A stretch of DNA of 64,000 bases. Origin: Pyrrhoderma lamaoense. Taxonomy: Eukaryota > Basidiomycota > Agaricomycetes > Hymenochaetales > Hymenochaetaceae. The notes under the pieces are model-generated. The model was not told where the DNA came from and ran no database searches. It saw only the letters and a list, made by a program, of their open reading frames with translations. The first letter of the stretch is position 1. Each line of letters begins with the position of its first letter. The stretch covers positions 1,488,001 through 1,552,000 of the forward strand of contig NBAZ01000001.1 of the NCBI GenBank assembly GCA_002794735.1, given 5' to 3'. The translations under genes and the position numbers were made by a program. This document shows positions 55,101 to 64,000 of this stretch, piece after piece.

Positions 55101-56065
55101 TTAAGGGAGAGCGACTTGGACACTATATCGCGTACTTCGACCCCTTCGATACCATTTCCTTCCGGACGGGTCTCTGAAATGAGCATGAGGGGTTCGCAGA
55201 AACAGAACAGGTCTCGTGACCGCGATTCTGGACTTGATCCGTTCTACTTTGATCATCAGGAGCCACGAACGAAGGGAGGCCGGTCACCAACCCCACAAGA
55301 AGACAGGGATAGACAGCATAGTTATCAATTCCCGCGTCCTGCTCCTTCGCCGTCTAGCTCCCAACGACCCCTTGATTCTGTGTCTGGGGGACCGACGAGC
55401 CCGCAGGCTGCGGTATCGGAGAAGAAACGGAGTGTCCGCAAGTCTCTTGTTAGTAAGTGGAAGAATGGATCTGAGGGTGGGTCTTCGACAGACTCTGGGT
55501 CGGAGGGTAGGCGCCGACGCCCGAGTATGCTGGATATGACTGTTTCTGGCTTAGGGCTTAGACGTGAGAGCGTCTCAGCAAATGGGAACGCCCTACAATC
55601 GCCTTCTGTTCCCAATCTTCCGGCGGAGTATAAAACGAACCAACATTCTAGAGGATATTCGAGAGGTTCGGTATCCACTATGCTCAATATGAATTCTTTC
55701 AGCGCCGTTGGTGAAGGGAACTTTGATGGGAGTACGTCTCCAACCCAATCTGTGAGACGGAAACCAGCGCCCCAATCTTCATTGGATTCATCTCAGGAAT
55801 CTGGAGAGGTTGTACCGCCTACGCCCGTTTCTGTTGTTGCACCACTGTCATTCACACGGAAGCAAGACAAAGAAGTGCCCAGTGTACAAATACAAGTTCA
55901 GGTATCAAATCCGAGGGTAATGGGGACAGTATCAGTGGACTGACGAGTCCTGGTACAAGTGACGGAGTTCGCTCAAGCTTTGACGATTCACAGTTTGAGA
56001 TTGTGTACCCGAGGGTTGGACGAATCTCACCTTCGGCGACATTCAGAGTTGATCGAGATGACTAG
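52165..56065 (+). CDS. large Ser/Pro-rich basidiomycete protein, unknown function
   Basis: About 1,230 residues with only a few introns (near 53838-53897, 53963-54019 and 54324-54391). Start MPPLNYRISSIFPPSNNDE at 52165. A folded-looking N-terminal block follows: RYLIHVIPPKHFPFDNRKD, FATFRRGTLVPLHATLQAQL, AAIAKEFQLPTSQGLVMFLV and WKWLWTKVADENPVLRG. The rest is mostly disordered Ser/Pro/Arg-rich sequence (ISSMLSSVSARSETEARSRQ, KTIRKLWRKSNKASM, KRSVRKSLVSKWKNGSEG, SMLDMTVSGLGLRRES) ending with DDSQFEIVYPRVGRIS and RVDRDD. Many S/T-P and R-x-x-S sites suggest phosphorylation. I do not recognise a named family. Two frame breaks, CCCC 52393-52396 and GGG 55915-55917, are each one base short; without repair the gene appears as three unrelated ORFs. 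Confidence 0.78.
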
Positions 56066-56874
56066 ACGGACAAGATGATTCATATTGTATTAAACGGATT
56101 ATTATCATTTTTTCATGCATGCAGTTTTCAATTATTATTTTTTTTTTGCTTTGCATTTTACAATTCAGCTTTTTTTATTATTTGTTTTATCTTTCGAATA
56201 GATTCCGTTACGTTTGCATAGTTTGACTTTAGCCGTTCTGTAAAACAATTTGATCGTTCTGAGATTTCTCTTTTGTGTCATTTTGAAATTGATCGCTTCC
56301 TTTTTGTGATATAATAATAGGGGGGGATAAAAGCATTGAGCGCGATGATAATCTTTTTGTGTGAGAACGCGTGTTGTATGGCTTCTAAATGAGTCACGGG
56401 ATCGTTACGGGATGGGACTGTTTTTGTTGTGAGCCGGGACAAGAGAGGGAATGCAATGGAAGGGATGGGTGGCGGTGTTAAGCGAATAGAGTGGGCATCG
56501 CCGCAGCATCGCCGTGACAGAGCCGAAAGTGACGACAGCCGTGGAAGACGCGTTGAAGGGTGAGACAAGCACGGACCGGGTGGCGAGGTGCCCGTGGGAA
56601 GTGTGTCCCGATAAGGGAAAGACAATGGATTGTGGTCACCGTCCGTCACTTGGCCCCGATCCCGATCCAAGGGCGTAATGAGTCCACATCTATTATTCTC
56701 CGCCAAAGCCAGCCAATCCGCCACCAGTTCAGGAAATTTCTCACTTTGACCACGACATGGTCCTCCTCAGCTCCCCATATATATAGACCCCCGTCCTCCG
56801 CTCCTCAGCCCTCCCTCCGGCACCCAGCTCACCTTCCACTTGTATCTTTTCCTTCCCTCAGTATATCTCTCTCA
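56066..56874. other. intergenic and promoter of the next gene
   Basis: About 800 bp: AT-rich 3' flank up to about 56340, then a GC-richer block and a TATA box with C/T-rich leader. The frame of the next gene is open leftwards to 56560, but that part reads as promoter and leader, not protein. Confidence 0.55.
56777..56786 (+). promoter_or_regulatory. TATA box of the gene at 56875
   Basis: atatatatag follows ctcccc and is 98 bp before ATG 56875; the C/T-rich tract ccgtcctccgctcctcagcc lies between them. Confidence 0.6.
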
Positions 56875-57940
56875 ATGACTTCCACTCTGAGCTCGCCCGT
56901 CCATGACGACATCGACGTCAGTATCTCCGTCAGACCAGAGGACATCCTCCTCGCCTCGGTGGCTTACAACAGTCCAGAGATGAACACTCTCGATTCAATC
57001 ATCGCCCTTCGCTCTCACAATACTCAATCATCCTCAAGCACCTCTTTACCCGTCGAGATCCTCCTTCGTATTCGCTCAAACCTTCAGCAATCTCTCGTCG
57101 ACGCACTTGCAGAGGAAACCTCTCAGGCTCTCGTTGATTACGAGTCTGCTCTTGTCGAAGGTTTATGTGCAGACTGTTTCTGGTGGAATTCAGATGTCTA
57201 TGGTTCAGACGTTTGGTCCTGGGTAGAGAATGATTACAGAGGTCCATGTAGCTGCTGCGTTGTGGGGTACAATGACCCACGTATTCCTTCCCCGACTAAA
57301 GAGCGAGTAACAGAACTCTATGGAGATGCTGAGATCGTCTCGAGAGCGCAGTGGATCCGCACGTATATCTCTCGTACTTACCTCCGAAACTCAAGGACCA
57401 AGTCTACTAAGAGTTTTGTAAGGAAAACTCTCGAGTCTCTCGGTTGTGTTCACGAGCAAAAGGTAGTCATTCCAAAGGCCCCAGTCGACGATGCAGGTGT
57501 TATCGAGGGTCTCAAGAAAGCCCAGACGCAGAACAGCTACGCGACCGCGAGTTTCGGGGCGCCCATTATCATTCGCCAAAGCGCTTCTCTGCAACAGGCG
57601 GAAGACGCGGACGTGACACTGCGTAGGCTTCAACGTGAGCTAGCTGTCAGGCCTATCTTGACCTCTTGCGGGGATGAAGTAGCACAGCCCAGTCGAATTT
57701 TGTCTGAAAGTATGCATTGACTCCCCCTTCCATGTGCCACTTGCTGTGTATGACTACGGTGGCTTCATGAGCGGTCATTTCTAACTAGTATTACGTTTTA
57801 CAGGTTCTGCAACGCGGTTTGTGGACAAGATCTACAAGCGCAGCGCGTGTGAGAAACACTTCCTCTCACAGCGTGTGCCCGCAAAGAAATGTTTTGAGTG
57901 CCTTAAGCTCGCAGCTTCGTCAAAGCCGATCACTTCGTAG
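56875..57940 (+). CDS. small conserved-looking Cys-containing protein, unknown function
   Basis: Two exons (56875-57710 and about 57804-57940), about 320 residues. Start MTSTLSSPVHDDIDVSISVR, chosen because it follows the TATA box and a C/T-rich leader. Notable segments: SLPVEILLRIRSNLQQSLVDAL, YESALVEGLCADCFWWNSDV, GPCSCCVVGYNDP, then basic helices (WIRTYISRTYLRNSRTKSTK). The second exon gives RFVDKIYKRSACEKHFLSQR and KKCFECLKLA, ending at TAG 57938-57940. The paired cysteines (CADC, CSCC, CEKH, CFEC) could bind a metal, but no known zinc-finger pattern fits. Codon use is C-rich, like bHLH factor 2, suggesting strong expression. No frame break. Confidence 0.75.
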
Positions 57941-60466
57941 TGTACATGTGTGATCTGTGTGTTTGTCCTCGTTCTGACTTTTGATATTCTCCTTATGGCA
58001 TCTAGGACGTTACTTGTCGGTGCATTGTCTGCTGTATATCTTGTTGCGCGTGTTGTGTTTTAAGGATCTGTTTGCTAACTCGCTTTCTTGCCTCAATTCG
58101 GTTCATCTTTTGATTTCTGTTGTTTTAACTCTTCGTTCTCACTCACGATGAGACATGACTCAAACCCATGCACTATATTGTTTTATTACCACGAATCCAC
58201 TGACTCGACTACCACTTAATCATCCACGGCAATTATTTCTGTACAGCATTCCTCATGCACTACCCTACTTAGTTACTTTCTCTATTTGTTCATGCTCACG
58301 ACGACCCAAGCAGTTCACGCTTTTTCTCCTCACCATGCCCTACAAATATCTCAACTATTTCAATGGCTTTTTTTTGTTCATCCATTTTTATTCTTGTTCA
58401 TTTTTTATTCGTTTTTCTCTCGTTCTAGCATTATACATTTTTAGCAGCATCACACACACGCACACGCAACTAATCAGCATCGACGACTTTCTTTTTCTTT
58501 TATTTTCGCACAACTATACAACATACATACGATCATGTAACGTATCCCAAGCCCTTTCCACTGAGGCATCGATCCATATACAGATAAAATCACCATATAA
58601 CTTAACATGCCCCTTAATCTGCCTCCACACCTAAAAATTTCCGGAATCAAGTTCCCCATTCTCATTTTATTAAGATGATCCCCCTCTGCTCCCTCTTCCC
58701 CCTTAATCCCTCCGTGTATATACTCCCTGCTTCGTCCCCTTTACTACATCTGCTTTACACTGGCATTGTGCCTATATTTTATAGATCTTTTGAATAGAGT
58801 TTCACTAGATATACTCCCGTTTTAATATCAATAAGTTCGGTTAATTAATATATATCGGAATTATTTAATAAAGTTGAAGAAATTGGATTTCAATGGGTCT
58901 TTATTATGTGGAGTTTATTTGTAGAGAGTAGCGTGGTTATTGTTATTGTTATTGTGCTTGAACATCTAGGCAATGTGTGCATGCAAGCACATGCAATATA
59001 TGCTCGTGATGGCTCGATAAATAAACACGATTTCCTCTCAGGGTTATTATCACACAAGCTGGAGAATAAAGTGCCACTAATGTATCATCCATCCATCCAC
59101 GCCCATCAAATATGAGTGGACAAGACACCCGTATATAAGGGGAACGAAAAATTTGAGAATGCCACAACATAGAATAAGGTTCAAATAAAGAAATAAAAAA
59201 TAAATTTATAACCAATTTATCAAAGTGCCACGATCCATCCCCCTCTGTGCTAGCCATCCCCAGCCACACACAGAAAAAAAAAACCTCGCATCGTTCCAAA
59301 AAAAAAAAACGACATTTCTCGCTTGCGAAAGATCCTCACTTCCGACCCTTGATCCCTCTCTCTTTGGTTCCTTTGTTAAGTATCAAGGCAATCGAAGCCA
59401 TCTGAACAGAGAGGATTGATGATAAAGGGATTAACAATAGAGTACTTACTTAAAAGTCCCTCTCTTCCATGTAATCTCTCTTTCCTTTTTTTCTTTCTTT
59501 CTTCTTCTTCCTGTCCTTATCCATAAGAAGGGTTTCGGAGTTCGTTCGGAGGTGGGTTTGGATGACACTAAAAACAGTAAAACAACAACATCAAAAAATA
59601 AATAAAAGTAGTTAACGACGAGTGAGGAAAGTCTATAAAAGATGAGGTAAAGCTTAATTTCTTAATTCCGCATTTCATCCCCCCCCTTTATTCGGTCTTT
59701 TAGCTCCGCATAAGCAAACGAGAACCTTGAGGCAAAAATTTGGTAACTACTAAACTAGATATAGGAAACTTGGAGTCGTTCTAGGGTAGTTTTAAAATAC
59801 GAAAGTTCGCATAACCTAGAGGTTCTTACATACATTTATTACTTATTCCTTTACGCTAGTTATTGGAGTAAGAAGACGGTACTAGTCACTCTTTGGTGTT
59901 GTATTCAGTACTGCTGTTTAAGATCCTCAGTGAAATAAGAGGAAAAGGGTGATCCTAGACACCCCAGGGGTGTTTCTACATGCTTGGGTCTCTGTATTTT
60001 CTTTTCTTTCTGTCGTGGAAGACTTGTATTCTATAGTCTATTTGGACGTTTTTCGTTTCTCTTAAGCTTACTACCAACTAGTGCACTTTATTATTTTTCC
60101 TAAAAATGAGCAACTACCCCCCCGTAGCCGAACCGAAAATTGGATGGACGGACCGGACGGGTGGCTGTGGGAGGGATATGTAATGATCTCTATATGCTAG
60201 ATATACTACCATATTAAGCAAGTCCACCCGACGCCGGCAAAGATCTCCGGAAATAGCTGAGGGCTATCCTTTTTTGAGGCATGACATCTTTTTACTGAAG
60301 ATCAGGGGAATCCGTATTTTGGACGTTTTGTGTCCCCAAAATCCGTTTTTTTAGGAACTTGAGAAATAGATAGATAGCTGTGTATATGTATGTGTATGAT
60401 TATAAGACTACGGTAACTAAACAATAAGTTCTTCCTTCTTTCTTAATACTTCGTTGGGGGGGGGGG

Positions 60467-60491
60467 TTTCTTTCTTTGAGAAAGAAAGAAA
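60467..60491. repeat. perfect 11-bp inverted repeat directly after a G11 tract
   Basis: tttctttcttt, a 3-nt loop gag, then aaagaaagaaa; it abuts the homopolymer G at 60456-60466. Could extrude as a hairpin; no function can be assigned. Confidence 0.7.
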
Positions 60492-63295
60492 ATGATATCA
60501 GGGATGATAAGTTCTGAGTTCAAAGTTATTTTTAATTTCATCTCTTGGGTTCACCTGTGTTTTTTTACTCCGCTCTTCTTATTCGTCATGACTCGTATGT
60601 GAGCGTAAGTTAAAATAGAAGCTCCTTACCGCGGACGTCCGGAGCGGGGAGGGAAGGGGGGAAGAAACTCCTCAAAGGTCCGTATCGGCATCATTCTTTT
60701 TTTTCTTTCAAATTTTTATTACTTAGATTTATGAACTCCTCTCGGGATGAAGAAGTTGGAATAAATAATGATTTTATACATAAATCGAACTTTTCGTATG
60801 GAAAGGTTGAGCTTTTCTCTCTGATGGTGGTGTACATCTAGGTACGGATATAATACAAGTGTAATTGATTGGAATGACAGCCAGCGGCCGCAGAGAATGC
60901 AACACTATAACTTGAAGGAGTTCGTTCTCTCTTTTATTTGTATTTAACATTTATTTTTTATGTATGATATGTGTGTGATATTGATGTTATCCATTAAGCT
61001 TAAAGTTCGATAACACAATGTCAAATTTACTTCTTGGAATTTACATATGTGTAAACAACACTCTACCCGCGATTTGTCTTTTTTCCAATCATTCATCTCT
61101 TTTGTTTTTACACATGTGGGTCATGTTCTTTTACTTGATTTGATCCTCCTCTTTCTCTTTTTACTCGTCCTTGCCGCGTGCATACGAATGGAGAATGGGA
61201 ACACATTGTCCAGTCAATCACCTTCTCCCTTCCAGATCTTCGCCTCCAATAATATGACAAGGTCTGAATTCTTTTGTATATTTATCGACAGACACACACA
61301 CAGACCATATATTGATCCATATTTCTATTTGGCCCCAAAGATCCGTCTTCTCCCTCTCACTTTCTCACTCCAATAGGCTACTTGTATCTCACCCTTAATT
61401 GACCTTTTCCTTCCTTAATAAACTCATAAATGATTTCTTTCTTCGCCTCCCCTCCACACTGTAGCCGCAATTAACGTAAGCCTCCCCCCTCCTCTTTCAT
61501 CAATTTCTCCATAACCTTTTTGTATTAACAAGGCAGCTAGTTACACGTGTATACATGTCCATGTACACATAAGTAGCAGCAGATAAAGGCTATGCATCTA
61601 GCACGCGTTTACCCGTTTGATAACTCATTATTCATGTGCGGCACGAAGAAGAGACAAGAAACGAAAAGAGTAAAGAAGAACTTCCCCGGAGTCCGCTGTA
61701 AGTCAATCAGTACTAGCGTGTGTCTTGTGCGGTTTGTATATCCATGTATTAACCTCTAAAGCCGGGCTGTCGGACTTGAACGCCCGTTCGTTCAAAGCTC
61801 CGTCTGGTAATAAAACGAAAGGAGCGCACATAGGGAGATTAGTTTCAAGGATCCAAGACCCAAGACCCAAGAATATGATTTAAGGCATGGAGCTCATCCC
61901 CCCTTACCCCTCCTTCAATTACCCATGAACTCGGAAGTATATCCCGACTCTTCACATTATTACTCCTTCTTAGCCGCTCAAGAGTAACGGGTATATGGAT
62001 CAAAATTTCGAGTCTTTATGATTCAGGACACTTTGCATATGTATTCAATAAAGGGACCCACCTACACGTTTCTTACCTTTGTGATAATATTATTAAAAAA
62101 AAAAGGGTTGCCAATTTGATATCGACTAGCATAGTACCATGTATCCCGTGTGAGAGTTGAAGGAAAATCATAGATCGGTCATGGTTTAGCGAGCGGTTAG
62201 GTCAAGAAGAAGCATCATAAGAGGATCCGTTTAAGGCTAAGCCTATTAGTAACAAGTAAAGCCGTTGTGGCTCAAACTGAAGAGAGAGAAAAAAAAAGGA
62301 AAAGGAAAAGTTCGAATGAATACAATGTCCTTGTTTCATCGAGGTGAGAGAAGAGGGTGTTTCACGGAAACAAGCTACTTCTGCAATATGCAATTCCAAT
62401 AAAATAAATTAATTTAGGCTGCCAATGTTCGGCCCCGTTGGTTATTTCAATATGAAAGTTGAAGAAGAAGTTTTATTTTTATTTTTTTACAACGGAAAAA
62501 GATTTACTTGCTCGACTAACACATACTTCTCTTTTTACCAATAGCAAAGCACTCGTAGCCGGAGCAATAAAAGACCAAATTTGCAACCATTAACGGGTGG
62601 ATAAACAGCGGTAAGTACATTTGCACCTGAAATTCTGTACTAGTGTCCCGTGTATATTAAAAATTGAATGACTAGAGAAGGGCCGAGAATCGTATACGAG
62701 ACGGAAGAAGGTCCGCTTTCACGGACCTACCTGGCCTGGCTCCAGTACGCAGTACGCAGTGTATGGATCTCGGACAAAACGGAAAGACATTATTCAGAGC
62801 AACGCCATTGTTCGATGACCAAGACTCCGTCAATCAAACCTCTTCCCTCACACAGCAAGAGGGGAAGGTAATCAGACCCGTGCCGAAATTCTCGCATTGG
62901 CATTTGTTTAAAGAGTTTCTCTCTTTGGAAATCCTTCCCGTCCTTGCACAGGTTATTGATTGATTCTCTCCGACAGGCTTGTTATTTATGGATTCCAATT
63001 CTTGTTGGAAAGCGCCTGTGCTTGTGTTTACGTGCACCGAGTCACGGGGAAGTCTGTGATGGGAATGATCATCTCCCTTGTTCTTTGTCAATCTCCTATC
63101 CCCTTTTCCTTCCCGATTATCTGCACGAGGTCGGGTCGCGGTCGGTAGGTGTCCGCTTTTGTCAAGTCGGAAGCAAAAAAAAGAAAAGAAGTGAATGGGG
63201 AGCAGAAAGAGTTTATCAATCTCGTCGGAATAACTCATTCTTATTCTTGGCTGTCAATAGTAATTTCAACTTTATTAGGCTTCTACGGTGCGAGT

Positions 63296-63454
63296 ATGGA
63301 TGTCTCTGGACAAGTACTGAGGAGCTTCGATTTGTCAAATGATCCCGATACCTTCTTGAATACTACAACCTGGTCTCAAAACACCGAAGAAGCTGTACCG
63401 TGGCGTCTTCGAAGATGGGTGTTACATCGATATGCTCGATTACAGGAGATATAG
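63296..63454 (+). CDS. possible short gene or last exon, unknown
   Basis: ATG 63296 opens 52 codons, MDVSGQVLRSFDLSNDPDTF then LNTTTWSQNTEEAVPWRLRR and WVLHRYARLQEI, stop TAG at 63454. The frame is open leftwards past a plausible splice acceptor (tttattag, about 63279), so it could be the 3' exon of a gene whose other exons I could not find. Composition (WRLRRWVLHRY) looks protein-like, unlike the surrounding low-complexity ORFs. Confidence 0.2.
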   Translation: MDVSGQVLRSFDLSNDPDTFLNTTTWSQNTEEAVPWRLRRWVLHRYARLQEI

Positions 63455-64000
63455 TTACATGCACACAGGAACATGTAAGGTTCAAGAAAGTGAATTTGAG
63501 CAGTTCTAACGCACGCTAGCCATGAGATGAACACGCGTCTTTTGATAGACAGAAGAGGGGGAAAAAATGTTGTATAGACAGAGAAACCCAGGCAGGCATA
63601 TCAAGAGATACACGTTGTGTTGTAGCGTGTGTCAGAGATATCAGGATCAGGTTTAACGAGTGTCATTTACTGAGAATTCCAAGTCCATCTTTGTTCATAT
63701 TCGATTACACATTGTGGGTGTATGTTCACCTAAAGAGCGATGTCCGGTGCCCGGGATATGTATCTCGGCTTTTTCTCTGCACAATCTGTTCCGAACAGGT
63801 GTGAGTCTCAAACAGATAAAAGCCGTCCCGGGACAAGCGCAAGTTTCAAGCACACTCCGTCGGGATAGCGATGAATTGGGAGATCACAGTCTTCTCGGTC
63901 TTAGTAGGAAGACCATCCGAGAGAGGGACAGAAGCAAGCAAGGAGACTCTCCCCAGATGGCAAGTTCAACACTCCGGCGGATTCCATAAACAAGACATGT

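Larger units (their letters stand above)
57941..64000. other. 6-kb region without recognisable genes
   Basis: Mostly AT-rich and pyrimidine-rich sequence with simple repeats: CA/CG-type at 58451-58470, (TTATTG)n near 58937, A10 and A12 tracts at 59274-59283 and 59298-59309, G11 at 60456-60466, a CCAAGAC-type triplication near 61852 and a gtacgca duplication near 62745. ORFs up to 159 codons exist but lack domains and mostly run through low-complexity sequence. One short ORF at 63296-63454 looks more protein-like and is listed separately. Long leaders or non-coding transcripts are possible. Confidence 0.55.

Noticed and set aside
58155..58634. 159-codon ORF in the right-hand desert
   Set aside because: Built from T/C-rich low-complexity sequence (Phe/Leu/Ser/His runs) without similarity or start context.
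61755..61830. tRNA-like B-box match (ggacttgaacgcc) on the minus strand
   Set aside because: No D arm, acceptor pairing or anticodon stem can be built around it.
1..64000. CRISPR array, rRNA, viral or retrotransposon genes
   Set aside because: No regularly spaced repeats, rRNA blocks, or reverse-transcriptase, integrase or replicase motifs were seen in any reading frame.

Overview
The window is nuclear DNA of a basidiomycete fungus, most likely an Agaricomycete with a fairly AT-rich genome. The evidence is many short (about 45-70 nt) GT-AG introns, Agaricomycete-type F-box, bHLH and PD-(D/E)XK-like proteins, a KRE6/SKN1 beta-glucan protein and a D-xylose-reductase-type aldo-keto reductase. 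The species cannot be named from the sequence. It is not a metabolic or defence cluster but an ordinary mixed stretch of about 23 protein genes and one tRNA gene. Layout, left to right: UBE2O-like E2 (5'-truncated by the window edge, +), KRE6/SKN1-type GH16 protein (-), PD-(D/E)XK-like unknown (+), mitochondrial N-acetylglutamate synthase ARG2 (-), carnitine/acylcarnitine carrier (+), PP2C phosphatase (-), GNL1-type circularly permuted GTPase (-), AIF2/FSP1-like oxidoreductase (+), homeodomain protein (+), WDR75/UTP17 (-), F-box protein (-), PB1...UBA proline-rich protein (-), xylose-reductase-like AKR (-), a TA-flanked MITE, ketopantoate reductase (+), HET-C family protein (+), bHLH factor 1 (+), a 4-kb gene-poor stretch, a conserved multi-pass membrane protein (+), bHLH factor 2 (+), a 2-kb gap, tubulin cofactor A (+), MED11 (-), isocitrate/methylisocitrate lyase (+), tRNA-Lys(UUU) (-), a large Ser/Pro-rich protein (+), a Cys-containing unknown (+), and finally about 6 kb with no recognisable gene.  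The most important observation for a user is about quality. Reading conserved proteins across the window exposes about 27 one- or two-base frame breaks in 13 of the 23 genes. In 26 of them the reading frame is recovered by lengthening a run of identical bases (mostly C/G), and in one by shortening a run. This looks like unpolished long-read (or flow-based) homopolymer under-calling rather than gene death. CDS spans below are given for the intact gene, ignoring these breaks, and each break is located in the entry concerned.  Genes of biological interest are the HET-C homologue (heterokaryon-incompatibility family) with a low-complexity Tyr/Gly-rich tail, the PB1-(Pro-rich)-UBA protein whose two ends match the ends of p62/NBR1-type autophagy receptors, a local pair of nearly identical bHLH factors with the same intron position, and a 313-bp miniature inverted-repeat element. 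No CRISPR, rRNA, virus or large transposon was seen.
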